This document shows positions 46,847 through 59,185 of a stretch of DNA of 64,000 nt, piece after piece. The first letter of the stretch is position 1; each line of letters begins with the position of its first letter. The DNA is taken from NCBI GenBank assembly GCA_002749535.1, contig MZZL01000075.1, positions 62,001 to 126,000 of the forward strand. Direction: 5' to 3'. The position numbers were made by a program, and so were the translations under genes. The notes beneath the pieces were generated by a model. That model was not told the DNA's origin. It worked only from the letters and a program-made list of their open reading frames with translations, and did no database searches. This DNA is from Apophysomyces variabilis. Taxonomy: Eukaryota > Mucoromycota > Mucoromycetes > Mucorales > Mucoraceae.

Positions 46847-48823
46847 AGTTTGTTGGTTAGGAAGAAAAAGCAAGAAAGAGGAATCATCCGCATAATACGA
46901 CTTGTAAATATGTGAAACACGTGGTCTCACTTGCCTCGGTCCAAACAGACCAATCGCATACAGACAAGACCCATTTTTTGAACAAGGGAAATCAGGCCAG
47001 GTCCGCTTCGAAGAATGGATACATCCCGTTTAGAGCACAGAGATAGGGTCCAAACAAACAATGTTTTAGAAGACCGTGTTTGCAGCTTCTTCTACCTATC
47101 GTAATACAACATTATATCAGCCATCACGGTATAATGAAAAGAGTAAATGGAAATGTGGCATCGAGATCACTGGCATGGATACCTTGATAATTACCGAGCT
47201 ATATGGCTCAAAGATAGCATTTTCTTAATGCTCTGGGATTCAAATTTTCACAAAGACCTTAGGCATGCCGTATATCCAACTTTTATAAACCAGTTCTGTT
47301 CTAACTTTGAGTAATGATTAAGAGAGCATTGAAGTTCTATAATGAAAGCTTTTTATTGATTATCGCGTGTTTCTATCACAGGCTGCGATGACAGCTAGGC
47401 ACACGTTTGTCTCAACAATATACGCCTTTTTTGCTAAAAGTTCTCTGTGGCCCCTTTTTCAAAGTGATATGAGACCTTGTCTGCATAATGCACTGCAAAA
47501 GATCGTCTCGGTATGTCCCTGACGAAAGCAAGTAAAAGGTTCTCTCATCTTAAGCTGCGTTCAAGCAAACTTTACATCACGTACATCATCTCTGTTCATT
47601 GTACACGATTTGAATGGAAGACTACGCAAACACTTTGGTGCGTGGACATAGTTTGCGGGCTCAGACCTATCTTTCTTATGAGTAGCATTTCCATGTGTAT
47701 CTCGGTTCAAATGTTATGATATTAAATTGTAAAGCAATGAAACGCTGATCGAAAAACATACAATGCAATGCCACATGACTCCCATTGGCAACGATACCTT
47801 ATTTTCTCGTCCACACGAGTGCAATAATGATTGAAATACACACCCAGATCATTTGAATGCTATTGGAAGTAGAAGGATACACCAAAGTCCTGATTCGCCC
47901 GTTCATGCAAGTGGTCAAGATGACCTAGTTGCAGCGGACCTTGAAACCGATATCAAGGAGCGGGACTTTCTCATGGATAATGCTGTTAAGAAGTGGATAT
48001 ACTATGTTTGTCTCTGGTGTTGCAGAGTGTACCATACAGAAGTTTCGAAGCTGTTTTTATTTTTGTGCTATTGGTTTTTGTACAAGACGAGTACGACGAC
48101 ATTAATGTTGATTTTACTTGTCTGTCTAATCCAGCATGAAAATTGACCAAGATGTCCGCCCCGAAAACAGCGGTATTGTTAAGATGTGAATGCTGAGAAA
48201 AAAACCATTATCGTGGCAAAAAGGACTTATATAACACGATGAAGCGGGTGATAACATGCTGAATAGAGAATCCAATGCGACTCATAGCGCGAATGAATCG
48301 ATTCAGCGAAAGCACAACAAGACAAAACCTATCTTGTCTTGTTAATTAAGTGATCGTGCAAAGCCGGTGACGTAGATTAGCAGGGTTGATAGGATCGTAG
48401 CCATCACAAACAGTAATCTCAAAATTCTACAACTGCTAACAGATCTAAGCCTTTTAGTTATCTTGTTTGGAAGGAGGACTGGCTCCCTTAGTTTTAGACG
48501 TGCGTCTTTACCTTCCCGAAACAACCAGTAATTATTAAAAGATGGCATAATTTAAGCTCAAAGTTCGTACTCCATGAACAAGACATATTTGGCAGGAGCA
48601 GACGTAATTACCGGTCAACTAACCGGGCTTTGGACGGTTAAACTTAACGCACGTAATCCGTTGCCCATAAAAGGAAAAATCAAAGAAAGCCAATGCCGAT
48701 CTAAAATGGGAAGCGAATTACACGTCAAACAACGGAAGGAAACTGATATATAAACAAAGAAGAATAAGACCAAATCCTCCATTCAACACACACAATAGCA
48801 ACAAACTACTAAACAATTCAAAA
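46847..48823. other. 2-kb intergenic region, no supported gene
   Basis: Small frames at 47513-47719 (+), 47853-48146 (+; hydrophobic second half) and 48342-48548 (-; one hydrophobic segment) have no recognisable family, splice support or Kozak-like context. The last ~100 bp before 48824 form the promoter and leader of the reductase, with TATATAAA near 48748. Confidence 0.35.
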
Positions 48824-50037
48824 ATGGTTATGATTAAGCAACTCGGTAGAGATGGACCAAGCATCAATGCAGTTGGCTTGGGATGCATGGGGTAAGCTAA
48901 CTATGAATATGGCGATCAGAAACCCGCTGACAGTAGCATTCAGAATGAGTGAATTCTACGGTAAAGCCGATGACGAAGACAGCGTCAAAACCTTGGAACG
49001 AGCTGTAGAGCTTGGGTATGTATTCCGGATCTTGCTATTTGATAGAAACTAATACCTACCAGATGCACTTTTTGGGACACGGCTGATATGTACGGTTGTG
49101 GACACAATGAACGACTTTTGGGTCGTGTACTTAAGAATCACCGCGAGAAGATCTTCCTCTGTACCAAATTTGGCAATGTCCGAGATGAAGACGGAAACTT
49201 CCTTGGTGTCTCTGGCAAACCAGAATATATCCGTCAACAGTTTGAGAAAAGTCTGAAGAACCTCGGAGTCTCCTACGTGGATTTATACTATCAACACCGA
49301 GTGGATAAGGATACGTAAGTACATCCATCTATATACACAATGGATATCTCATTCGAGCGTCTGTTAGCCCGATTGAAGAAACGGTGAAAGCCATGGCTGA
49401 ACTAGTCAAAGAAGGACGTGTGCGATACCTTGGTCTTTCGGAATGCTCCGCCGAAACACTTCGTCGCGCCTACAAAGTGCATCCCATCGCTGCAGTCGAG
49501 ATGGAATACTCTCCATGGTCTTTGGATATCGAAAAGAACGGGTTATTGGAAGCAGCGCGTGAACTTGGTGTTACAGTTGTCTGCTAGTAAGTACAACGAA
49601 TTGGTTTTTACTTGGTCTATCTATTTCCTGTTTACTCATGGATGGTTTGTGCTAGTTCACCTTTGGGTCGTGGAATGCTAACGGGTGCAATCAAATCCAT
49701 CGATGACTTTGACGAAAACGACTTCCGCCGTCATGCTCCACGATACTCGGCCGAAAACTTCCCTAAGAACTTGGAGGTTGTACACAAGATTGAACAGCTA
49801 GCAGCCAAGAAAGGGGTTGCAGCTAGCCAGTTTGTGTTAGCATGGGTACTTGCGCAAGGACCAGAGTTTGTTGTGATCCCGGGAACAAAGAAGATCAAGT
49901 ACCTTGAGCAAAACTTTGCTGCTGGGGACATTGAGCTGACACCTGAAGAAATTGCGGAAATGAGAAAAGTGGTTGATGAAGCGAACATTCAAGGCGATCG
50001 CTATCATGCGGCTCACATGGTATCTCTGGACGCATAG
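48824..50037 (+). CDS. Aldo-keto reductase (AKR13/YakC-like)
   Basis: NADPH-dependent reductase of aldehydes and ketones with a TIM-barrel fold. Start ATG at 48824 ([20 protein letters not shown]). Exons join as [20 protein letters not shown] and [23 protein letters not shown]. The catalytic tetrad is visible: D and Y in WDTADMYG, K in FLCTKFG, H in YYQHRVD. It continues [20 protein letters not shown], then [32 protein letters not shown], and the cofactor loop [20 protein letters not shown]. It ends [12 protein letters not shown]. Length is about 335 residues, as expected. About four short introns. The physiological substrate is not apparent; SxCSxxTLRRA and HAPRYSxENF are typical of the AKR13-type group. 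Confidence 0.92.
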
Positions 50038-50523
50038 TGCTCTATGTAATGTAATTCATAAAGGAAAAAAAGCAAATAAAAAAAATCAGCATCAAACAAC
50101 GTATTAGCCATACACTGCAGATATTTGGTTCATTTCATGTATTGATAACCAACAGGAAACTGTTACAATCTCCTGTTACTATCCCTTTGCTCATATGTCC
50201 CACGTCATTTAAATATTTAGCATGTAATTTACGTTTGATCGACAAATCTTTCAAAAAATTTTGCTATTACACCCATTCTATCTTCTGTCTGCATGGCTTC
50301 TGTCTCATTTTCTCTTTTGTGCAGAGATTAGATAAGTACCGTATATAAAGGCTCAATACTTTAAGAGATACTGCTCCTCATTGATCATATCATCCATAGA
50401 CGCGGTCCTCCCATACTCAACGACAAGACTACATCTTTCATTTTGAAACGCAAACTGAATACTCACTGTGTAAGTTAATAAAAAGAAAGAATATCCAATA
50501 TTCATTTCTACTAGGTACGAGTT
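50038..50523. other. Intergenic spacer
   Basis: AT-rich 3' flank of the reductase. Nothing recognised. Confidence 0.4.
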
Positions 50524-50627
50524 TTATTTTCGGACTGGCACCTTTCCAAAAGAGGATATGCCTCTGTACGACGATAATTCCCGCTCCGATTCCAGAATTG
50601 CGATGGCCTTCCCCTCATCGAGATTTT
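50524..50627 (-). CDS. Possible terminal exon of a small unknown gene
   Basis: On the minus strand a strong acceptor (polypyrimidine then CAG) at about 50628-50630 precedes NLDEGKAIAILESERELSSY, ending SFGKVPVRK-TAA at 50524. This reads like a genuine C-terminus of a small helical protein. Upstream (-) around 50690 an ATG (MSHSFSKELL) could begin it, but the intron would be too short and out of phase. Family unknown; partial call only. Confidence 0.25.
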
Positions 50628-50934
50628 CTGTAAAAAGGACAGAATTAAAACAAGCAACAGGAGCTCTTTTGAAAAACTATGAGACATACTAAATAAAATA
50701 CGTTTTTTCCTTGTTAGAGTTAAAGGGTGAGTAAGGAGACTAAGTAAGGAATTGGACACTAAGCGAAAAGAGTCTGAATCCAATTCATAATTTTCGGTTC
50801 ATTCGGAGAACCATGAATAGATTCAGACTATTGCGATCCCCTGTACTCCACGTCACATTAGCTCTGTTTTGAGACAGAAAAACTAGAAGCTACTCCATAC
50901 TTCCGACTGGTCTCTTCTTTCGTTTCCAGTTGTC

Positions 50935-52692
50935 ATGGTTACCGTTGATGAAGAAGCTCAGAAAAAGCTCTCCGATCTCAAATTAGACAATACCGACAGT
51001 GCAGAGACAAATCAAGAGGGATCTAAAAGGAATAAGAAGAAAAAACCCAAAAAGAAAGATGCACCACAAGTGGATCCATATTATGAGCATGCTCTTGGGA
51101 AATATCCAGTGCGCTTACGTAGCACAAAGACGAAAGGTCGCCATGCCGTTGCAATGAATGACCTCAATGAGGGAATCACTGTGTGTCTCGAACGAGCGAC
51201 AGCATTCGTGGTGCGAACGGACTATATGGACCAACAATGTCATGTATGTCTGAAGACACTTACAACCAAATTGATGTGCAGCGACTGCAGAAAAGCCTAT
51301 TATTGCTCGAAGACATGCCTTGAACGGGACGACCTTCACACACTTGTTTGCTCGACATTGGCACAAGTCCATGCCATCGGACGGTCCACAGACACGGATC
51401 CGGATCTTTTAAGTTTAATGACGTTATTGTTAGCAAGACGTGCTCGTGAAAATGATAAGGAGTCATATACCATGGATAATTTCGGTCCTACTCCTTTCTG
51501 GTGCATCAACGATCTGATTAGTCACAGAGAGAAGGCTTCTGCGGATTTCATTCGAGTGCTGACAGAGGCTTGTAAGTTGTTTTCGCCGGTTTTACGGGGT
51601 AGACTGACTGACATTGTTCTGTAGCACAACGATTGTTGTCGGAGATGCCGGAGTCGATGCATTTGCCTGTTGAAGACATGGTTACTCTGGCTTGCAGGTG
51701 GGAACTTCTTCTCGCAGGCAAAACATGTCTCATATCTTTTCCATAGAATTAATGCCAATGCTCATGGATTGGGTGATAGTCTAGCACGAAATACGGATGT
51801 CGCATTAGGCTTATTCCCTGTCGGTGCTATGTTTTTCAACCATGCCTGTAATCCAAACTGTAGTTTCGTCGGCTTACCGGATGGTCAATTAGCGTTTCGA
51901 ACTATTCGACCTGTCAGACGTGACGAAGAGCTCACCGTCAGCTATATTGATCTCTATGCTCCTCGCGATGAAAGACGCATTGACTTACTACAGTCAAAGC
52001 ATTTTTGGTGTAAATGCAAACGTTGTACAACACCCATGAACACATCCGTAGACCGGTTATTACATGGTGTTCTGTGTACTCAATGCAAGAAAGACGTATA
52101 TGTTATTCCACCGGCTTCTATGGAGGAAATTGTCCAAGGCCAGAAGAAAACAGATAACAAGTGGCAATGTGCTGGATGTGAACACGTTGCAAACCCAGAA
52201 TCTGTACGCCAAATACTTGAACAGGCTCAATCCAGCTATACATCTGGAATGAGAGCAATCCGCCGCGAGAGAAATTATCGTCGTGCAAGACAGAACTTGG
52301 AGCCATTAGCGAAGCTAACCACAAGCAATCTTCATCCTCAAAACGCTGTTCGTCTGAACGCATGCATTCCATTGATGAATTGTTTGCGCCATGAGAATGA
52401 CCTGAAAGGCGCTGTTGATATCAACAAAACCATCATAGATTTATTAGAGAACTACGCCAACCAACAACTACCGAGAAACACACCCGAAATTTCCGATTTT
52501 TGGCAAAACCTTGGTGAGCTTTGCAATGCTTTGGCTGACCAATATCAAGCAGCATCAAGGACGGCTCTTGAGAAACGATGGCGTAAAGATGCTCGTGATG
52601 CGTTTGCTGAAGCAGCTAAAGTCAGATCTGTTGTCTACGGACCTGAACACCCCAAAACTAAACTTGTCGCAAACCATGTTTCAAACGATTAA
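50935..52692 (+). CDS. SET and MYND domain protein (SMYD-like)
   Basis: Putative protein-lysine methyltransferase. Start ATG at 50935 (MVTVDEEAQKKLSDLKLDNT), with a lysine-rich segment (RNKKKKPKKKD) that may be a nuclear signal. The SET domain begins LRSTKTKGRHAVAMNDLNEG. It is split by a MYND zinc finger, CHVCLKTLTTKLMCSDC...CSKTCLERDDLHTLVC (about 51238-51357). After one intron in the LTEA/QRLL region and another before INANAHGLGDSLARNTDVAL, the SET core has FFNHACNPNCSFVG and the catalytic-tyrosine segment EELTVSYIDLYAPRDERR. The post-SET cysteines follow (FWCKCKRCTTP). The C-terminal half is a helical TPR-like region. Stop at 52692. Order MYND-within-SET and length (about 550 residues) match the family. 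Confidence 0.9.
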
Positions 52693-52929
52693 ATGTAATA
52701 TAGATTCCAACTTTCGATGCATTAAATGGATGTTTTGGGCTCTCCTAGCTCAAAGCCAACTTATTTTTTCAGTTTATTGCACATTGGGAAATCGAATACA
52801 TAGCATAAAGCAAATAGAATTCTCTCCATAGTTCTTCACGCGAAAACTATCGGGAAATCACTACATTACGAGCTCAAATTAAAATAATTACCTTAATCAA
52901 TAATGTGTTATATGCGAGTTATATATGTC

Positions 52930-54164
52930 CTAATTACAGCATTCTACCACGTTGTTAACATCATAGTAATGATTGTAGAACGGAATCAATAGCCCGCAAT
53001 CATCGATATCTTCTGTAGAGTCAGTGATTGTTGTAGCACCGAAGATTTCTAAACGCGTGTATGAGTACTAGCAGATAGCACGGAACAAATATTCAAATAC
53101 ACACCGAACGTGTCATTGTCCACGGTCTGAACAACCTCGAATTCAGCAGGCTCCATATCGAACTCGAACGATTCACTTTTGTTTTCTTCTTCTTCGAGAT
53201 GCCGCATTAGGAAATATGCGTCATTGTCGATAATATGAGTGAATCGAGACAGATCCAGCTCCACATCTGACTGGAATGGCAATTCTAACCGTGTGCGCGT
53301 AAGCTTTTTCAATTTAGATACTGTTACATGCACGCACCTTCCTCAACTGGTGGCCCATACTCAATGTTAGAAAGAGACGATGTTAGCTGAGCCCCCGCAG
53401 TTGATAACGAGGGCTCAGAAATTGTTTTCGTAAAATCTGTTCGCTCCATATCTTTTTGCTCAGTAATATCCCTGTTACTGAACAATTCATTGAATGCTGT
53501 TGAGGTCTGTTTGTCAGATGTGGCGCTATAGGCATTAGCGTCTACATGGAAATCAAAGGCATCCAGATCAAGATCGAATTCAGGAATCATAGGAAGCTCT
53601 ATATTCTACGTATGAGCATGACCAATAGCTTCATAACGTCGACTTTATACCATCTTCCTTCTGGGGGGCGTATTCAACTTCTGATTCATCGTGCAATACC
53701 TCTGACTTGGATCGTTTCGAAGATATCAAGGAAAACTCTAACGGAAAGATAAGATGTAAATAACAATAGGTTACAATGCTTTTACCAGGCGATCCAGAGC
53801 GCTTTGCTGGTGAAAGGGGTTTTGCAGTCTCTTTGAGATTTGAATGGTCTTTTTCAGTGAATACACTGAATGACTCTAGGCAACAATGAGCGATCCCAAG
53901 CGATCCTTAGTAGTTATTACTTTGTGTAGATGTCTTTAAAACAGGCGTGTCTGTATCATTTGTTTTCAGTCTTCGAGTGACATCCAAAGAACGAATTTTG
54001 CTATCCTTTAATCCTGGGGCGACAGGTGCCACCGTTAAGCCTGACTTGCCGAGAACTTGTTGTCGATTGCGTGCATTCTTTCCTGCAAGTGGAGTAGTCT
54101 GTTCTACATTTTCTTCTGAGCGTTTAGAGCTAGGCTGATTGACCGCATTCAAAGGTCGCCACAT
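52930..54164 (-). CDS. Securin-like regulatory protein (tentative)
   Basis: Start ATG at 54164 (MWRPLNAVNQPSSKRSEENV). Spliced exons join in frame: ...LKTSTQ/NHSNLKETAKPLSPAKRSG, then SLISSKRSKSEVLHDESEVE continuing YAPQKEDELPMIPEFDLDLD and AFDF, then SSLSNIEYGPPVEE, then RLELPFQSDVELDLSRFTHI, and a last exon ending ...VVECCN-TAG at 52930. The N-terminus is basic, proline/lysine-rich and disordered; the C-terminus is acidic. The E-Y-x-P...ELP...LDLxxF pattern resembles the separase-binding segment of securins (Cut2/Pds1/PTTG), and here it appears twice. RPLNAVN at the N-terminus is reminiscent of a destruction box but is not a canonical RxxL. One junction (about 53345) is uncertain. If correct, it would inhibit separase until anaphase. 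The identification is by motif only. Confidence 0.45.
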
Positions 54165-55694
54165 AGTGGTTAAAGACACGCTTGGAAAGGAAGCTGCGCT
54201 TTTTCTCCCTTCAAAAATTTGTATTTCTCTTTTTGGTCACAGAAAAAAAGCAGCTTTTCGATCTTCATTATCCCTCTGGACAAGAGCAAAGTATGGACGA
54301 AATACGGTGTGTCAACCAAAGGATACTATTACTGCGGATGAATTTGGTTTTATTTATACGCGCCCTTTCAGGACAACGAGCGGGTCGCATTCAGCCCAAA
54401 ACAACAAATGGTTTGTAATGGATCTGGGCTTGACCTTGTTTGCATTAATTTGAACAGACAATACTATGTTTCCTGCTCTAGGAAGTACCTGCAAGCCCAG
54501 ATGGAAGCAGAATCTTTTGCTTAGGATGCTGACTGCTGCTTCGGCGTCAAGGAGAGCCCATGGTTTTTTTTCTTTATAGGAATAAAGCCGCTGTAATATT
54601 GTGTATTTCAGATGCTATATGAAAAGTAATAGCACAGAGGAACTTCTGAAATAGAATTTATTCCGGAAAGAAGGACTAGCCCACTGATATGATTCTGATC
54701 ATTTGTTATAAAAAGACTATCAATCTATTCAACGTTCTTGTGATATTAATATCACAATGGAAGGCGCGTGCCTGTGGCAGCCACGTCGATTCAGTGCTAC
54801 AGGATTTTTGATCATATTTCATAATATCTCACGCTGACGCATAGAATAGATCTGTGCTAATGAATAGCTATGTTGCTTCAATTGAAAGATCACCTATGTC
54901 TTTGGTTTAATATGCTTTCTGTATATTTACTGTATTATAAGCCATTCATCATGCGAAATCTTACTTTATCCTGAAATATTCGGGTAAAAGTCAAGAAAAT
55001 ACGCGTGTAGATTGCAAGAGAAAAAGGGAACAGCAAAAATACTGTGAGGCTTTGGTATATCCTTTATTTAGAGTATGAGTTGCTCCCTTTTATATGTCTC
55101 GACTAAGTAAAATTGGATAGAGCGCCGAATGTGACTGAATTTGATTAATATCTTTGTTGATCACTTGCGGATGCAACATATTCATCTTATCTGTTCAGTG
55201 TTGCCATTGATAAAATATCTGTCATATTTTTTTCAATAACTGCTATTAATTAGCCCTAGTGATAAAAGCAAGAAGAAACATCTTACAGCTTTTTGGCTCT
55301 GTTCTCCAAAAAACATCCTCAGTATGCACTCGGATTTATTACACTTAGTAGATGATTGATAACCTTTTTTTATATCTTTTAACCAGTATGAAACTCTTTT
55401 CTAAACTATCTTAGCTAAATGGTAAGATCTTTGTACTTAAATATGTAAGCAAATGACAGTATTTCCCGCTTATGACAGTGTCTATTTATTCTCTTGTGGT
55501 TTTAATGAGTCATAAGATATTGTAATATTTTAGATCTTCTACAGTGCATTTTAATCTAGATCGACTGCTCATTGATACCGTTCTCTTCTTTCCCCATTCC
55601 CACTGACACAGCTATAGGTCTGGCCTTCAGAGATAACTAAAAGATAGCATCCTTTCATTAATAATCATGAATATATGTTTAGTACTGCTTGAAT
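54165..55694. other. 1.5-kb AT-rich intergenic region
   Basis: The plus-strand frame at 54139-54453 is antisense to the start of the securin-like gene and its leader, and has no family. The remainder is AT-rich without coding signal. Confidence 0.4.
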
Positions 55695-58218
55695 TAGGGT
55701 TCCGCATGGTTCAGTTCCAGCAAAGAAGCGAACCAAACCTAATCAAACTAAGAAGGAAAATAAAAGAAGACTACAATAAAAAGTCAATATCTTTTTCAAT
55801 ACGATGTTCAGACACTTATAATGGTTTCCGAACGCGGTGAATCTTCCAGAGATCCTCGAGGTGCTCTCTCAGATAGGGTAAAATTACTATCGTTTATTGT
55901 ACCCTGTCTCGATTAACCTTTGTCAGCAGGCAATGACAGAACGTAATGTCGATAGCACGAGAGTCATCTGTGGTGTCGCTAGACTCTATGGCTTCAGGCA
56001 CTGACCTAGGAGAATCTGGATCCTTCATGCTGGATACACAGTTTCAAGAATCTGTTTCAACTGACATTGATAATGACGAGGCCAAGGGTAGTTGGATTTT
56101 AAAATTTCAAGTATGGCGAGCGGTTTGTTGATAAAGATGGGAAAAGCCGGATTCGATGCCTTCTTCCTGGATGTGATGGCAAGCATTTTGCAGCAAACCA
56201 GTCGTGCACATCTGGACTACTTAAACATTTACGCGTCAAGCACGAGTCACCAAGGATCATGGCCCTCATGCAGGCAAAAATAAACGGGTTCTTGGTGCTC
56301 TCGACAAGTTTCTAATTGGCACAAAACGACCTCGAACTTTCGACAAAGTGCAGTTTCATGAGCAATTTGTCAAATTCCTTGTGAAGGCTAAGCTACCATT
56401 CAATATCAGCGAAAACGAGGAACTACACACATTACTTGAAATGGCACAGTCAGCACCAACAGTTGATTCGGTGAAGCTTCCGTCGGCAGACACAGTTGCC
56501 AAAAGGTTTTTTATTTCCATCTTATCCATACATGTTTAACTTACAGAGAAATAGACCAGAGAGCAGTATTTCCGTTATAAGGACAAGGCTGCCGCTTTGT
56601 TGAGCAAAATACCAATGATATCCTGTACCATCGACTCTTGGACAAGTCCTTTTCGTCAAGAATTCCTTGGGGTTACAAGTCATTGGATTTCCACATCAAC
56701 TTGGACGATGCAAGAATTACGGTTGGGCTTTGGGCCTTTGAACGGTCCACATACTGGAGAAAATCTGGCGGAAGCATTGTTAACAATCCTTAAAGAGTTT
56801 GATCTGTGCGAAAATCTCTTTACTATAACCAGCGATAATGCGTCAAACATGCTAAAGATGACACAGGTTATAGAAACACGCGTTATAGAAAATGGATGGG
56901 TAATTAGATTAATCATATAATTCCTGTATACTTATAATCTCTTGCAAAACTAGCCTTTCCGAACAGAGTTGGATCATATACCTTGCTTGGGTCATATTAT
57001 CAACTTGGCTGTCCAAGACATACTGAAGATCGGCCTATCAGCACAAGCACCAGAAACTGAGGACGAACTTGATAATGAACACGAATCCATGGAGACAAAT
57101 GTCATCATTAAACTGCGAAAAGGCATTAACAAGATAAGGTACAAACGCGCATTCATTTTTCATCTTCGCTAAATAACTACTTACCAGATCCTCACCCCAA
57201 CGGATTGAAAAATTCAAGCGTATTCAATTAAATGAAAAGTGCCCCGACCTCATACTTATAAGCGACGTTCGTACCTGTTGGAATTCGACGTTCCGAATGC
57301 TTGCTCGTGCGGTAGTTTTGAAGGATGCTTACATGGCAATGTGTTCCAGTTTGCCAGAGCTGAATCACTATAAACTTACGGACCACGAGTGGACATGCAT
57401 TGATCAAGTGAAGAATCTGCTCCATATGTTTGATGTCGTGACCGAACGTCTTTCTGCAAGCAAATCCCATGCGACAATCAATACAAGCATCTTATTTTAC
57501 AATAAGCTCATAGACTTGCTGGAAGATTTCGCAGCTGATACTCAGAACTATACGGAATTGCGAAACGCTGCCGGGATTAGGTTAAAAAAGCTGCAAAAGT
57601 ATTACTGCAAAACGGATAATACGCACGTCTACGCAGTCGCCACCGCAATGGACCCACGTATGAAGTTCTCATGGTGGTATCGAAGTGGTTGGGAGGAAGA
57701 ATGGCAGGTCCTTAGCCAGAACATGGTGAAGGACACTTGGTCCAGTTTTCTGAAAAGAGGAGAGGCCGAAGCTGTGGTTGACGAAAAGATGAAGGAGCTT
57801 TATAACTTGTACAGAATGCCGAATACGTCAGACGAGCTAGCTAATTACATTTCAGAGAAAATCTGCGCTCCTACTACAGGAGGTAACAAAGCCTTGGAAT
57901 TGGTATACTGGCAGATGCAGTCGCATCGATGGCCAAATCTTGCTAACATGGCGGCATAATATTTAGCTGTTCCAGCAACGTCAACGCCATCTGAACAATG
58001 CTTTTCAGCATCGCGCCTTTTACTTCCCTATATATGTAATCGACTAGACCTACATGTTATAAAACAGTTAATGCTTTTAGAATCTTGGTCATCCTTTTCT
58101 TTTAAGTAAACTGGATCAGATTCAGAATTGTGCTAATTAGTCTAACTAAAAAATGGCTTCGGTTCTTCAGTTTGATTCTGGTTCAGTTCTGGTTCTTCAG
58201 TTCTTTTGTGGAACACTA
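55695..58218 (+). mobile_element. hAT-family DNA transposon, inactive copy
   Basis: Terminal inverted repeats: TAGGGTTCCGCA at 55695 and, at the right end, TGTGGAACACTA ending 58218 (10 of 12 bases pair). TAGNGTTCC termini are typical of hAT elements. The right subterminal region carries repeated GGTTCTTCAGTT/GGTTCAGTTC words (58158-58204). No 8-bp target-site duplication is obvious (gcttgaat versus ctaatttc), suggesting an old insertion or imprecise boundaries. The transposase inside is broken. Confidence 0.7.
55946..58109 (+). pseudogene. hAT transposase with BED finger, frameshift and stop
   Basis: Order: acidic/serine-rich N-terminus (MSIARESSVVSLDSMASGTD), a BED-type zinc finger (GSWILKF..., then CLLPGCDGKHFAANQSCTSG and LLKHLRVKHES, about 56085-56250), then FDKVQFHEQFVKFLVKAKLP. 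The RNase H-like catalytic core follows: CTIDSWTSPFRQEFLGVTSH (first D), FTITSDNASNML (second D) and IPCLGHIINLAVQDIL. A long helical insertion and the hATC dimerisation region (AVPATSTPSEQCFSASRLLL) complete it. Breaks: a one-base frameshift within the BED finger near 56108, and a TAA at 57957-57959 interrupting the hATC block just before YLAVPATS. Short introns separate the middle segments. The regular motif order is that of hAT transposases, but this copy cannot make a complete enzyme. Confidence 0.8.
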
Positions 58219-58467
58219 CTAATTTCTATTCTAAAAAAAAATCAAACTAATTTATTTTAGTTTAGTTCTAATTCTTCTTAATTCTTTTGTAAACAGTTAG
58301 CTTTAGTTTTTTTTTAGATTGATTGATTTCATTCTAATTCCTCAGTTACTCACTTCTTTTTCCTTCAATTTGGCTATAAGCAAAGAAATGAAAAGAATTA
58401 ACATATATGGAACCATCTCACTAAGTAAATTAGTCATAAAAGTGCGCTATTTTCCGCGGCCAATGGA
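58219..58467. other. Spacer between transposon and tRNA
   Basis: AT-rich 5' flank of the tRNA gene. Between 58250 and 58320 it repeats T-rich words like those at the transposon end (AGTTTAGTTCTAATTCTTC), so the element may extend further than its best terminal repeat. Confidence 0.35.
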
Positions 58468-58541
58468 GCCCTTGTGGCCTAATTGGATAAGGCTTCAGAC
58501 TTCTAATCTGAGGATTGCGGGTTCGACCCCCGTCGAGGGTG
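58468..58541 (+). tRNA. tRNA-Arg (TCT)
   Basis: 74-nt cloverleaf. Acceptor GCCCTTG pairs with CGAGGGT (two G-U pairs). The D arm has GGCCTAATTGGATAAGG, and the anticodon arm is TCAGA-CTTCTAA-TCTGA with anticodon TCT. The T arm is GCGGG-TTCGACC-CCCGT. B-box GGTTCGACC is intact. An oligo-T run just downstream (58543-58548) serves as the RNA polymerase III terminator. No intron. Confidence 0.95.
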
Positions 58542-58548
58542 CTTTTTT

Positions 58549-59185
58549 GCTAGGTTTCAAATTTTTTTCTTCACGTTGATTGGCTGATGTATGTAACACA
58601 TGGTTGAAATTTGGCGATGAAAATTCTACAACTAGCATTCGCTAGATGGCAACACATCTTAAGGATATATTGTACCTGTTAGCCACAGAAGTCTCAAGTG
58701 TGGATAAACTAACTATTCAGTGCGTTGTTTCGATAGTCCGATACCTTAATAAACCCAAGCTTCATAACGACGATCAAAGCATGAAGTAAAAGAGAGTGAT
58801 TTCAAAGGACAGTTTCGCTTACTCACTGATATCACTTTCGAGCAACCCTTCATCTTTTTATGCTTGTGGTTGACATGCATATTAGGTTATCTTTAGGTGC
58901 AAATCCATAAATGGTCTACTCTAAAGGATTCTGAAGAGTCGAAAGCCCTTGGGGACTTGCATTACCAAGGTGATATTCCAATGTTAAGCAGTTTACGTAC
59001 GGCCTCTTTCTCTACAGCTGCAATAGCCTCCAACAGGCTCACTTATTTACATGCTAATTCATACGGCGCTATGTCACAACCACGTTGGAACTGGCTAGAC
59101 CGCTCAGAACTACATGCCATTTAATAAGTCAAACCATCCAATACATAGCTTTTAACGCATAGTATCAATATCCCAGTTGTTATTG
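58549..59185. other. Intergenic spacer
   Basis: An open frame at 58897-59124 (+) is unassigned. Its complement also reads without stops for a stretch (LLEAIAAVEKEAVRKLLN), so coding strand and reality are undecided. Nothing else. Confidence 0.3.

Noticed and set aside
50511..50783. 90-codon minus-strand ORF starting MDSDSFRLVSN
   Set aside because: It reads through a likely intron acceptor in the wrong frame; only the last exon-like piece in another frame (50524-50627) looks real.
54139..54453. 104-codon plus-strand ORF
   Set aside because: Antisense to the start and leader of the securin-like gene and unlike any family.
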